Shown here piece after piece: positions 1 to 11,465 of a DNA stretch of 64,000 nt (positions are counted from its first letter, which is position 1; each line of letters opens with the position of its first letter). The DNA comes from Ciona intestinalis (lineage: Eukaryota; Chordata; Ascidiacea; Phlebobranchia; Cionidae), in NCBI RefSeq assembly GCF_000224145.3, contig NC_020177.2, positions 4,782,156 through 4,846,155 on the forward strand. Reading direction: 5' to 3'. Made by a program: the position numbers and the translations under genes. Under the pieces are notes generated by a model that worked only from the letters and a program-made list of their open reading frames with translations, made no database searches and was not told the DNA's origin.

Positions 1-390
1 CCCCTAACTATAACACTAAGCCCCTAAAACCCCCTAATATTAGCTCAATTGGACTTTATAGTAAATGTCAAGGCAATCATTGCAAGCAAACGATAAATTG
101 CTTTGAACACGAGACAATTTGATAAAAGCACTCGATAAAAATATTCCAACCCCTAACCCCCCAAAACCACTAACTCCTAACCATTTACCACTCCTAACCC
201 CTAACCTATAACCACTAACCCCTAAAACCCCCTAATATTAGCTCAATTGGACTTTATTTTAAATGTGAATGCAATCATTGCAAGCAAACGATAAATTGCA
301 CTGAACACACGAAAATTTGGTGAAAGCACTTTATAAACAACCCCTAGCGCCTAGTCCCCTAGCAACCAAACCCCTAGCCCCCAAACCCCT
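1..390. repeat. CCCCTAA-rich tandem repeat, about 188-bp unit
   Basis: Runs of cccctaa/cccctaac variants alternate with a unique-looking spacer. The spacer (ttagctcaattggacttta and what follows) begins near base 51 and again near base 239, so the higher-order unit is about 188 bp. The motif resembles but is not identical to the canonical CCCTAA telomere repeat. It may be subtelomeric or just a satellite; position in the chromosome cannot be told from the window. Confidence 0.8.
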
Positions 391-461
391 AACCCCGGGG
401 GTTGTGTCGCCACGGGAGAGTTGCTCTTAACAACCAGCTTCGAACTTGATTGATTGCTTCA

Positions 462-615
462 TCATTCGTTACGATCCTCTGCGAAAACCGGAGGTTGCAG
501 TTGATCGTCGTCGCTGTCGGAATCGACGGTGATCGGTCTTATGTCGCTCTCATCACTCAGGAACATGGCATGAGCTTCCTGTGGTCTTGCGCCATGGATA
601 CTAGCAAAAATAAAA
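462..615 (-). CDS. possible terminal coding exon with acidic tail, unidentified
   Basis: On the minus strand an open stretch ends in TGA at 464-462. It codes for a peptide rich in Asp, Ser and Glu near its end (SDESDIRP, DSDSDDDQ). AG acceptors lie just upstream at 617-616 and at 602-601, both giving the same reading frame. Acidic, low-complexity C-termini are common in real proteins, but I recognise no family. It could be the last exon of the same gene as 1731-1872, but the phases do not join directly, so at least one more exon would be needed. Low confidence. Confidence 0.25.
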
Positions 616-1730
616 CTGGAACTCACATATAAAACAACAACATGTATTTGGCAGCGTTGGAGCTTCCCGTTCACCCGAAAAAAAATCGCGGGCATTTCAT
701 AAAAACGATGATAATTTGAGCGGCGAACTGTTTGCCAAAAGTTGTCTATATTTTAGAAGAACTTTTATCATTCGCTCGAGGTTGATTAAAGGAGTGGTTT
801 CGTTTTGCTAAGTTTGTGAACCATTACGGCTCGCCATTCAATGGAGTCATTTCGCTAACCTTTGGTTGGTATGATTCGAGAGGATCAGTCGTGTTGTTTA
901 ATTATACTACAATTCACGTCATTTAGCACATATGTACAGGCGAAATGCTTTCACGTGACTCTCGTGTAAATTAAACCAGGTATCGTTTACTTGTGTTTTG
1001 GCCATGTTGATGAGATTACTAGCAGGAAGGTGAATGTTTATGAACTCGGGTTGATTATGCTTGTATATAGGTATGTCGATAAACGCGACGTGAAAAGCGC
1101 GAGACGCAATAAATTCGTAGATTGGCAATATACACTAAAATTATCTATATAGGAAATTTAGACCAAGAATGGGATGGTGTCATTTGCGATATAAAACTTT
1201 CAATGAAAAGTTCCACAACCAACAAGGGGAACTAAGTGCTGACACCCATGATCCTTATAATGTTGGGTAGTGTGGGCATGGACAAAGAGACATTTTGTTG
1301 TTTAACGAAGGAATCAGAGACCGCCGAGCTTGTGTCCACCAAAAAATGGACACAAATTGTTGCGCGCATCGTAAACAAATAAGTGACTAGGATTTGCGCG
1401 CCTGTTTTTGTTACGCACAATATATTCATGGTTACGAGTGCGCTGACTTGTGGGTAGATTAGCTCAACCAGGCAAATTAGATCAGCGCTTTTCAATCGGT
1501 GTGCAGTAAAATATGCCAGGGGTGAACCAGTACAAAAGTATCTACAAGGGTGCATCACCAACTTCAAATATTTTTAGCAATTAGTTTTATGTTAAAGCAA
1601 TCAGGGAAACATGAATTCGCCACAACAACTTAAGGGGTTCACCAACCCCAAAAAAGTGGAGGAACACTGAATTAGGTAATTGAATGGTGGGCTCGCGAAA
1701 ATTGTGCAAAACAAGCGAAACGGCACTAAC

Positions 1731-1872
1731 CTTTTTAAATCCTGGTGGCGGTGGTTGAGTTGTGGGTGTGTTCGGAGTCGCCCGTTCTTGGAGGATTGGT
1801 GCAGTGTTGTCAATAAGTGGTAGAAATGGGTTTGTAGGAAATAAGTTCTTGTAATTGCATCGTGTGCAGTAG
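1731..1872 (-). CDS. possible internal exon, Cys-pair and Pro-rich, unidentified
   Basis: A 142-base open segment on the minus strand is bounded by a pyrimidine-rich acceptor (tttttcag) and a GTTAGT donor. The peptide starts with a CxxC-type pair (YCTRCNYK), continues with an NPF tripeptide, and ends in a Thr/Pro-rich stretch (TTQPPPPGFKK). This could be half of a zinc-binding knuckle followed by a linker. I do not recognise the family, and no convincing neighbouring exon was joined in phase. Confidence 0.3.
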
Positions 1873-3146
1873 CTGAAAAACGTTAAGGTGTAAGAGATGC
1901 TACCTGGGCCACACCTAGTTCTATAGCTAACCCACGATAATCAAAGGTAAAAATATTTACGAAAGAATTATAAATGAAATAATTGAATGGTAATGTAAAC
2001 TATGACACCTGGAAAATACAACTGTTGTTGCTGAAACGGTGCTCTCTCGGTGAAGAATCTTCAAGGGCGATGGTTGCTCGATGCAATGTCGTGTTTGTAG
2101 TGAATGCGATTCTCATCTAATGACGATGGCGTCTTTGCTTGTTAGCTCGCTTTAGCAGAGCCACTAGCCAATGTAAATCGGATCTGGCTCTTTGGATCCT
2201 AGCCAAACGCCAGGAAGATTGATCAAAACATGATGGCTGCAGGCATACGAAGGAGTTTAGGAGAAGCAATGGGGCAATCCTGGCCTAAATCCTAGGACTC
2301 GTGACGTGCCACGCTGCGGGACCTCAATCAAATAGACTAGAAAATATACCGTATGTTTACGCAACATAAATCGCCCTCGCCATTAACTACTTAGCATATA
2401 GTAGGATGGGGGAAGATGGGACACCTTGTTATTCCGTTTTCTCGTCCCATTTGGTAGTAGACAAACAACACTCAAAGAATTCCAAAACCGTAACCTCACG
2501 ACTTCCATAGGCCGTTGTTAACTGTTTAAAACGCGATCAGGATATTTAAATATTACGAGCTGAAGGTGTCCCATCTCCCCCCACAGTATTATAATACGTA
2601 ACAGTTAATACGGCTCACGTAATCCCATCATGTCGTCGGTAGGCTTACATAAATCAAAGTTACTCACCGTTGACTCGAGAAGGGCGTGTCCAGGATAACT
2701 CTGTTTATTCGAAGAAACGTCACGGCCACGTCACGATACAGATAACAATGAGAAGTGACGGCGTTTCAGGGCCCACCGCCATGTAACTGTTATATATTAG
2801 TATCTCTATGGGCGTGGTGACGATTTGTGTGGGTGATGCACTGAACCAAATCAAAACAAAAACATTATTCCGAGAAGGAAGATAATGAAATAAAACACAT
2901 GAGTTTACACATAAGTTAATGCAATGTATATAACTACATTAGTTATATATACATTGGTTAATGTGATTTTTAAAGTACAAAAACACAAGATGTTGCATTT
3001 AAATGTTGTTTTAAACAACAACTTTTATCCAAACGTATATATTATCCAGTCTTATGTCACATTGATTTGCGCAGCTTTATTGATGGCTAATTTGCATATA
3101 CGCTCATTGGCTCGTCCACGAACAAAGCTAGCTATAAAGGAACATA
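1873..3146. other. non-coding stretch upstream of FTCD
   Basis: No coding exon was found here. It holds one inverted-repeat element (2399-2592), a fragment of the ggacct/aggcc interspersed repeat (about 2225-2335), and then AT-rich sequence leading to the FTCD start codon. No clear TATA box was picked out. Confidence 0.5.
2399..2592. mobile_element. MITE-like inverted-repeat element, family 1
   Basis: Starts with tagtaggatgggggaagatg and ends with the inverted counterpart (gtgtcccatctccccccaca). The interior carries the family hallmarks: an A/T-rich strand with a tttaaaac-cgatcagg segment and a cgactcccatagaccgttgt segment. It is a non-autonomous element about 190 bp long with no coding capacity. 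Confidence 0.75.
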
Positions 3147-6100
3147 ATGAAGCTAATAGAATGTGTACCGAATTTTTCTGAAGGGAAAAATCAGAAGGTA
3201 ATTTTACTAAGTTAGGCATGCAAATGTAAGCTAAACAAGGTTGTTAAATATATTGCATAAAACATGTTTGGTACCACTTTCATCCCTAACAAAATTGGCC
3301 ATGCCATATCAACAAATAACATTATGCTTTGTGTGCATTTTACTTTTAAATAAAAAACATAAAATATAAATTATAATAAAGTTTAAACAACAAAAACACT
3401 GATTAAAATATAACAAGACAATTATTTATCTCTTTGAATACAGTAACAAAAAAATAGAATAATTAAAATAGTAAAAAAATGGAATTATTTGGAAATATTT
3501 TAAGGTTTAAACTACGAAAACACAGATTGTATTCAATTATAACATGCACCAAAACCAACAAAGACTAACCAGTTTATTACATTTCATTTTCTGTTTAGTC
3601 CAAACATTTACGTTGGTAGGTTATCGATGCCATTTCAACTTCAATTCGAGAAACTGCCGGTTGTTCATTGGTTGATGTAGATGCTGAAGGATCAACCAAT
3701 AGAACGGTTTATACGTTTGTTGGTGAACCAGATGCAGTGGTACAAGGAGCACTCAATGCTGCTAAGGCTGCGTTCAAATTGATAGACATGGCAAAACACA
3801 AAGGTTGGTATGATAAACGGTGTAACTTAGTTATCCTCACATGCACAGAAAAACTTTGTAAAATGATATATCTATTTCATGCACTTTGTGCCTGCTTACC
3901 AGGTACCGTGTATATATCTTCTTTTCTATAGCATAGAATACCACCTACTTTGTGAATGAAAATTTTTAGAAAGCAAGCTTTTTGTTGCATAATAATATTA
4001 ATCATTTACTCATAAAAACTTGTTAATTTGCTGATATAATTCTGTTTTTTATATTCCCACAAAAAGTCAATAAACCAAAGTTTCCAAATTATTTACCATA
4101 ACTTTCCCATAATAATGTATCTCTACAAAGGTGAACATCCAAGGTTTGGAGCTCTTGATGTTTGTCCATTTATCCCTGTAAGCAACACNNNNNNNNNNNN
4201 NNNNNNNNNNNNNNNNNNNNNNNNNNNNNNNNNNNNNNNNNNNNNNNNNNNNNNNNNNNNNNNNNNNNNNNNNNNNNNNNNNNNNNNNNNNNNNNNNNNN
4301 NNNNNNNNNNNNNNNNNNNNNNNNNNNNNNNNNNNNNNNNNNNNNNNNNNNNNNNNNNNNNNNNNNNNNNNNNNNNNNNNNNNNNNNNNNNNNNNNNNNN
4401 NNNNNNNNNNNNNNNNNNNNNNNNNNNNNNNNNNNNNNNNNNNNNNNNNNNNNNNNNNNNNNNNNNNNNNNNNNNNNNNNNNNNNNNNNNNNNNNNNNNN
4501 NNNNNNNNNNNNNNNNNNNNNNNNNNNNNNNNNNNNNNNNNNNNNNNNNNNNNNNNNNNNNNNNNNNNNNNNNNNNNNNNNNNNNNNNNNNNNNNNNNNN
4601 NNNNNNNNNNNNNNNNNNNNNNNNNNNNNNNNNNNNNNNNNNNNNNNNNNNNNNNNNNNNNNNNNNNNNNNNNNNNNNNNNNNNNNNNNNNNNNNNNNNN
4701 NNNNNNNNNNNNNNNNNNNNNNNNNNNNNNNNNNNNNNNNNNNNNNNNNNNNNNNNNNNNNNNNNNNNNNNNNNNNNNNNNNNNNNNNNNNNNNNNNNNN
4801 NNNNNNNNNNNNNNNNNNNNNNNNNNNNNNNNNNNNNNNNNNNNNNNNNNNNNNNNNNNNNNNNNNNNNNNNNNNNNNNNNNNNNNNNNNNNNNNNNNNN
4901 NNNNNNNNNNNNNNNNNNNNNNNNNNNNNNNNNNNNNNNNNNNNNNNNNNNNNNNNNNNNNNNNNNNNNNNNNNNNNNNNNNNNNNNNNNNNNNNNNNNN
5001 NNNNNNNNNNNNNNNNNNNNNNNNNNNNNNNNNNNNNNNNNNNNNNNNNNNNNNNNNNNNNNNNNNNNNNNNNNNNNNNNNNNNNNNNNNNNNNNNNNNN
5101 NNNNNNNNNNNNNNNNNNNNNNNNNNNNNNNNNNNNNNNNNNNNNNNNNNNNNNNNNNNNNNTATTTGGAAATATTTTAAGGTTTAAACTACGAAAACAC
5201 AGATTGTATTCAATTATAACATGCACCAAAACCAACAAAGACTAACCAGTTTATTACATTTCATTTTCTGTTTAGTCCAAACATTTACGTTGGTAGGTTA
5301 TCGATGCCATTTCAACTTCAATTCGAGAAACTGCCGGTTGTTCATTGGTTGATGTAGATGCTGAAGGATCAACCAATAGAACGGTTTATACGTTTGTTGG
5401 TGAACCAGATGCAGTGGTACAAGGAGCACTCAATGCTGCTAAGGCTGCGTTCAAATTGATAGACATGGCAAAACACAAAGGTTGGTATGATAAACGGTGT
5501 AACTTAGTTATCCTCACATGCACAGAAAAACTTTGTAAAATGATATATCTATTTCATGCACTTTGTGCCTGCTTACCAGGTACCGTGTATATATCTTCTT
5601 TTCTATAGCATAGAATACCACCTACTTTGTGAATGAAAATTTTTAGAAAGCAAGCTTTTTGTTGCATAATTATATTTCTTCATTTACTCATAAAAACTTG
5701 TTAATTTGCTGACATAATTCTGTTTTTTATATTCCCACAAAAAGTCAATAAACCAAAGTTTCCAAATTATTTACCATAACTTTCCCATAATAATATATCT
5801 CTACAAAGGTGAACATCCAAGGTTTGGAGCTCTTGATGTTTGTCCATTTATCCCTGTAAGCAACACCACTATGGATGATTGCATTGATTGCGCGAATAAG
5901 TTTGCAAAGATGTTGGCTGAAGAATTACAAGTACCAGGTAGTTACTAAACCCCCTGTGCTATTTTTACTTATTGCATAAATGAGCAAAAGCTTAAACAGC
6001 ACACTTAAATATACTTTACAATACTTGTGGAAATACTGCACAAATTTAATCAAAGGAAGAATATTTCATGGTAATTAAGGATTACAAATACCAGGTAGTT

Positions 6101-9100
6101 TTAGCTCTTGTAATGTTCCTATTTATTACTTAAAGTTTAAAAAGCTTCAAGAGTATAGAGACAATATACTTGTGCAGCTGCCGTACAAAATTATTCAAAT
6201 CTTATAATACTATTATTATTTATATTATTAAATATTATTAAAAAATCACCAAAATCCATCCTCAAAAAAACTTCCTGAGAAACCTTTGGCATTAATTTCA
6301 TGAATATTCTACTACAAAACTTCCTTGCAGTTTATTTGTACGGATTTGCTGCCAAGAATGAACAGAGAAAAATTCTTTCAAATACTCGTTCTGGTGAATA
6401 TGAAAAATTAGAAGAAAAACTAAAAGTGAGTTTACACAAACTTATACATTAGACACTGTATAGGTTTTGGTTGTGTTTTTTTAACATTGTACGGCAAAAT
6501 GCGAACATAGGTATATACAATGTGAATTTTCAGTTCTTTTTCCTACACATTTGCCACAGTGTTTTTCAAACCCTACATAAGTGTGTTATGTATCATTTAA
6601 TTTCTACAGAATAATGAATGGTACCCTGATTATGGAACGAACAAGTTTGTGTCAAGTTGGGGAGCAACTGCAGTTGGTGCTCGTAAATTTCTTATTGCAT
6701 ACAATATAAATCTGATATCAACAAAAGAACAAGCTCATAAAATTGCTCTGAATATTCGAGAGACTGGTCGTGGTCCAAGCAGAGTAAGTGTAATATATTG
6801 AACCAAAAATCTTACATATGAAATGATGTTAATTGATCAGGTTTATAACAACTTGTTGTAGCAACCTGGGTGTCAGGGCAATGAGCCATTTTTCCTATAT
6901 CCAAAGTCCCATGCCGTGTCATGCTGTAGGACCTCACACTTGTATAATTATAAACCAAATCAATAAAACAGAAAATCTCAAGTGTTAAATCCCAGGTTCC
7001 ATAGCCTGACATGCTGTAGGGCCTAACCCGAAGAGAACAGAAATACATAACTGCCCGCAACATAGCTGAAATATTTCTGACATTACTACTATTTACTACC
7101 AGAGAGGCAGACTGAGATGCGTTCAAGGCATAGGTTGGTATCTAGACAAAGAAAACATTGCACAAGTCTCAACTAACGTGACAGACATTGATGTCACGAA
7201 AGTTCATCAAGTTTACGAAGAAGTTTGTTCTGATGCAAAGGTTATTACTACTAACATCTATTATTTTAAATAAACCATTTTTTTCACAAACCACAGGTTA
7301 ATGCTTACTCTGCCCATAATGCATCATGGTTTTTTTTTTTTTAATATTAACGCAAAATAAATTTGTTTCGAAATGTTAAAAAATATTTTTTAGCCTTGAA
7401 ACTAAAAACTCTTTTTTTCGAGACCAAAGGTGTTATATCAGAACATCGGTGTTTTATCAACTGTTGTTGTTTTGCAAGGATAAATAAGTTACATTGAATC
7501 ATTATATCACCATTAACCTGTCCTTTATCAGCCATACATAAAAAAAATTGAAAAAATCCCCCTAAAATAATTACCCACAAAGTAACATACATGGTAACTT
7601 GTAAGCTGGCACGAGGTGTTAAACCCGTGTGATAACGACTGTCGTTTTCCGGCCACGCGAGGATAAAGTAAGTTACATTCATTCATTTTACTTCCTACGT
7701 ACTTGATATTTTACCAATGTACAGGAGCTGAATCTTCCTGTGGTTGGCTCCCAGATCGTTGGGTTGGTTCCTCTCAAAGTTCTGCTGGATGCTGCAGAAT
7801 ATTACATGAAGAAAGATAACTTGTTCATCTTGGAAGAAGATTCAAAGATAAGATTGGCAGTGAACAGAATGGGATTATCATCGTTGTCTACATTCAATCC
7901 ACACCAAAGGATTATTGAGTGAGTTGAAAAACTATGTGTAGTGCATAGAATATGATACTTGATAAGGTATTTGCTCTGGTCAAAGCTATTTAACCTAAAT
8001 AAATAAATTTATTTAATATTGCATAGCAGCAAAATGCCAGTTGTCATAACCACGTGTCTTTTGTTTCATACACCTCAAACCTACAGGTACAAGTTACCAC
8101 GTTTGTAACTTGTGTGAGACTGTTTTTTCATTATAGCTGAAAATTTGGACAACCCATTATTGACCACTGGGTTGGAGCAATTGCCGTTAAGTGTTTATAC
8201 AAAGACACATACGCCCACAATGGAGCACCAAGCTCCAATTGAATAACAAAACTGTATTCCCCATCATAGGTACGTCATCAGAGATGAAGCCCGGGATTCC
8301 CCTCTGACATCACAATCGTTGACGAAGTTTATTTCATCGGTCGGAAGTAGAACAGCATCACCTGGTGGTGGGTCTGTGTCTGCCGCAGTGGCTGCCATGG
8401 TAACGAGATGAAATATTTACAACATTTACATTTCTCTTTTAAAATGATTAGATTTTCTGCTTGAATGATTTTTATCTTATGTTGTGTAAGATTGCACAGA
8501 CACAATGTTGGCACGACTTTCGCCCAGCCGATAAAGGTTGGAGACTTAATGCTGCCACAGTTATCGGTGCATGCGTCTTTGCACAAAACACTTAACAGCA
8601 ATTGCTCTGGACCAATCATTCTCTATTTGGTTGACCAAATTGTCAGCCATACATACTTGGTCATTTGTAATTGGGCACCAGGTGTTTCAAACAGAACACC
8701 CGTGTACAATTCTCTTTGAGTTGATGATAGAATGCTCTATGTTTTTATCACAAGTCATTTATCTCAGGGAGCCGCCCTTTGCACGATGACAGGTTTGTTG
8801 ACGTACGGGAAAAAACAATGGGAAACACTGGAAGCAGTGATGCGCATCAATATTCCGATTGTGCACCAATGCATGACTGAGTTAATCCCATTGGTCGATA
8901 AAGATTCGAAAGCATTTGATTCGTTCATGGCCGCAATGAAGATGCCCAAGGGAAATGAAGAAGAAATTGAAAGGTTGGGAGGAGATGTAGATACCTATAT
9001 AATAATGGGGTTTAATACTTTAATACACACCCATTTTCGCTGTCAAGTTAGGATGTGTTTATGTTTGTTTCCGTGGTGGGAAACCAAGGGGTTTAATGAG

Positions 9101-10276
9101 GGTATGTACACCATACATAATGCCTTCATACACCTCATGCTTACTGTTCAACTTTTTACCAAAATTGCTCAGAAAATTGTCAAGTTAGATTTCTTCCATG
9201 TTTTTATACTTGGGTGAAAAAGTAGAATAACCTCTGCCATCCTCTTAAAATCATCTTTTATTTGCAGTAGAAAGAAAGCCATGCAAGCTGGTATTCTAGA
9301 AGCCATAGAAATCCCATTAAAAGTGATTACAACCTGCAATGCATCGTGGGTAGCTGTGGTTGAAATTGCAAAGTCGGGGAACATCAATTGTTTGTCGGAT
9401 GTTCAGGTAAGTAAGAAAACCACCAGTCCACTGAATAAAGTAACGTGTTTCTATATGGCTGTTCTGTCTGGAAAAAAATCTTTAAAAGTTTGCAACTGCA
9501 TCTTTATTTTTATCATATGCAGGAATAAGATGTATAAGGATACCCTTGTTATGACTTTCAAACCTGCCCTGCCCCTGCCAGGATAAAAAGTGACATTTAT
9601 CCCATTATTATAAACACAGGTTGGATCTAAATGTTTAGAAACAGGAATATGGGGAGCTTACCAGAACGTGTTGATTAATCTTCCTCAAGTTGATGATGAA
9701 AATATAAGGGAGAAGGTGGGTGTCATGTTTGTTGTTGAATGAGGTTCTATTCTATATTTGTGGGGTTGTACAGTGAGGCATGCTGTGGGACCTTGGATTT
9801 AGGCCAGAGTTGGCCATTACCCCAACGTTGTATTTGAACATTCTATTCTGTATGGGTGAGGTTCTACAGCGAGGCATGTCATTGGTCCTGAGAGTTTTTT
9901 TCGGCAAAGGATTACTGTGTAGATGTTATGGTGATTTGCTGTTGTTGGTTAAGAGTTAGGAGTTGTCCGCTTTAAATTGTTGTCTTTGTTTTATAGAAGA
10001 GCCATACCTAGTTTGCAGTAATCTTGCATGTGTCAAAACATTTCATGCAACAGTATACATATATGGTAGAATGTCATCCTGAAAAAAGGGTTGACATCAT
10101 ATGTTTTAGCACCAAAGTTTAACATTTGAAATAACTTGGATATTTTAAAATATTATTGTTTATGATATATACAGATTCGCAGTGATGCGCAACTGGAAAT
10201 GGATAAAGCCAAACAGTGTTGCCAGGAAGTTTTGTCGATCACTGAAGGAAGAAAGAATGAAAATAGCCCACAATAA
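3147..10276 (+). CDS. FTCD: formimidoyltransferase-cyclodeaminase (FTCD), complete, 12 exons
   Basis: Bifunctional cytosolic enzyme of histidine breakdown. The N-terminal half moves the formimino group from formiminoglutamate to tetrahydrofolate; the C-terminal half deaminates the product to methenyl-THF. Exons: 3147-3197, 5297-5480 (duplicate 3620-3803), 5809-5937, 6331-6425, 6610-6783, 7103-7240, 7725-7918, 8270-8399, 8768-8973, 9268-9406 (or from 9271), 9620-9715, 10175-10276. Phases join throughout, giving 544-545 aa (human about 541). The protein opens [14 protein letters not shown]. It has [14 protein letters not shown], which contains the formyltransferase catalytic His, then [30 protein letters not shown] and the cyclodeaminase signature [22 protein letters not shown] covers the region of the cyclodeaminase active-site Asp. 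Introns hold SINE and MITE copies. It converges with the receptor gene at 11466. AATAAA motifs lie downstream, near 10549 and 11174. Confidence 0.96.
3486..4188 (+). other. duplicate copy of FTCD exon 2 and start of exon 3
   Basis: This 703-bp block is almost identical to 5163-5866. It repeats FTCD exon 2 (3620-3803) in full and the first 58 bases of exon 3 (4131-4188), then runs into the N gap. Differences are a few substitutions and a small indel (about 3990 versus 5667). Using both copies would repeat [11 protein letters not shown] and the rest of exon 2, which no FTCD protein has. It is best read as a second haplotype placed next to the first by the assembler. Confidence 0.85.
4189..5162. 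other. assembly gap (974 N)
   Basis: Run of undetermined bases inside FTCD, flanked on both sides by the same sequence (3486-4188 and 5163-5866). Confidence 1.
6855..7035. repeat. interspersed repeat with ggacct / gcctgacatgctgtagggcc motif, two partial copies
   Basis: Lies in an FTCD intron. Carries the phrases caacctgggtgtcagggcaa, catgctgtaggacctcac and catgctgtagggcctaac, which recur near 9745, 28310, 38290, 57790, 61660 and 63000. It belongs to the same family as the tRNA-headed element at 61640-61771. Confidence 0.55.
7575..7690 (+). mobile_element. SINE-like repeat, tail portion
   Basis: Contains the family tail: taacttgtaagctggcacga, the ataacgactgtcgtt phrase and gcgaggataaa, ending in attcattcatt. 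This tail recurs about 30 times in the window in both orientations. Lies in the FTCD intron between 7240 and 7725. Confidence 0.7.
8042..8245 (-). mobile_element. SINE-like repeat copy
   Basis: Reads gtttcatacacctc, aagttaccacgtttgtaact, gaccactgggttggagcaat and agacacatacgcccacaatg, the standard order for a minus-oriented copy. FTCD intron. Confidence 0.75.
8500..8720 (+). mobile_element. SINE-like repeat copy, plus orientation
   Basis: Same family in the opposite orientation: cacttaacagcaattgctct, accaaattgtcagcc, acagaacacccgtgt. Sits between FTCD exons ending at 8399 and starting at 8768. Confidence 0.65.
9740..9885. repeat. interspersed repeat (ggaccttggatttaggcc family)
   Basis: Contains gaggcatgctgtgggacctt, ggatttaggccagagttggc and a second half-copy (gtgaggttctacagcgaggc). 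FTCD intron between 9715 and 10175. Confidence 0.6.
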
Positions 10277-10491
10277 TAATTGCTGCACTGCACCCATACA
10301 GCTATGCATTCATAAACACCATTACTGCCTTTGTAATAACTTAAGTAACTAATAATGTTTACGTATGAATTGCATCTTTGTTGCAAATTAAATACTTGTG
10401 TTAGTATTGGGTGAATCCAGACCAACAGCAAAAATATGTTGTTAAGTTTGTCCCCATCAATTCGTGACAACCACGTAGTGATATATAGGGG

Positions 10492-10630
10492 CAGTGGCGC
10501 AGCCAGGGGGGTTTAGGGTGTTGCGACCTCCCCCCCCCCTTTTAAACCAAAATAAAATTAATTTAAAAACATATATTTTTAAAAATTTTTGATTACCTCC
10601 TCCCCCCTTTTTTTTCTGGCTGCGCTACTG
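10492..10630. mobile_element. hAT-type MITE with 8-bp target-site duplication
   Basis: Element begins cagtggcgcagccagg and ends with the inverted form (ctggctgcgctactg). It is flanked on both sides by the direct repeat tatagggg (10484-10491 and 10631-10638). CAGTGGCG termini and 8-bp duplications are typical of hAT elements. At 139 bp it is non-autonomous; the interior has long C, G and T runs. Confidence 0.88.
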
Positions 10631-11004
10631 TATAGGGGTATATATAAATGGTTTTCTACATAGTTGGGTTTATATGGGGGATATATATATGGGGCTACAT
10701 AGTTAGGCATATACGGATTATGTAATCAAAGTTTTTGGTCATTGATGCCAAATTTCAAATGCAGATTTAGACACAATAAATTAAAACAGCATATTTTACC
10801 CGCAGCACATTCCGAGTAGTTGTATTTCTTCACTAACGGTGTAACTGCTATTGTAAATATGCTGTGAACTGACTGTGTTTTTTTGTTACTAATCCAATTG
10901 AAGAGTTTAAAGCTTGTGCAATAAGTTCTAACATGCGTTAAATGTAATATATGCATATGGTGTTGCTTGGTACAGATTATTCAGAGCTTTTATGCAGTAT
11001 TGTA

Positions 11005-11124
11005 GCGGCCCCTTTAATTAGTGCATGTCCACTATGTCCGCTATGCATGTCACTATTCACAATATTCACCATGTCCGCTATGTCATAGCGAACAAAGCGG
11101 ATATGCACTAATTAAAGGGACCCG
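11005..11124. mobile_element. MITE with 7-bp target-site duplication
   Basis: Termini gcggcccctttaattagtgc and gcactaattaaagggacccg are inverted copies with a few mismatches. Direct repeats tattgta flank it (10998-11004 and 11125-11131). The 120-bp interior repeats the words tgtccgctatg and catgtc and has no coding capacity. Confidence 0.85.
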
Positions 11125-11465
11125 TATTGTAATGGTTGTGTGCCTTGTTTTAAACTCTATATTTGCAGAACTAAATAAAATCAGGTGGCCAGATTAACTT
11201 GTTTTTACCATGTTGAAAAATATAGGTTCATTGTAGTATTACTAATTATGGTTAACAAATAATTTTGTATAAACTATTCTGTTTTGTAAGTTTGTGGTTC
11301 TACAGTGAAGTAGGTTTTGGGGCTTGTGATGTAGGCTACAGTGGGCCCATTTCCCAAATTAATCATTTTAGTTGTAATACAAAAGGATACTACGTAGTCA
11401 TAAAACAATGTAGATATATATGTAATGTATTATAAGAGTATTGAAGTTACATAAGGATACGATGT

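Larger units (their letters stand above)
10277..11465. other. intergenic region between convergent FTCD and receptor genes
   Basis: No coding sequence. Holds the 3' untranslated region of FTCD, two non-autonomous elements with target-site duplications (10492-10630 and 11005-11124), and AT-rich sequence. Confidence 0.6.

Noticed and set aside
1232..1567. Minus-strand frame with an LVDTSSA phrase, like a retroviral-type aspartic protease active site
   Set aside because: The catalytic Gly of DTG/DSG is Ser, no flap or reverse-transcriptase motif follows, and the frame shows no other protease features.
4115..5245. Long frames across the first N run
   Set aside because: They consist of unknown bases and carry no information.
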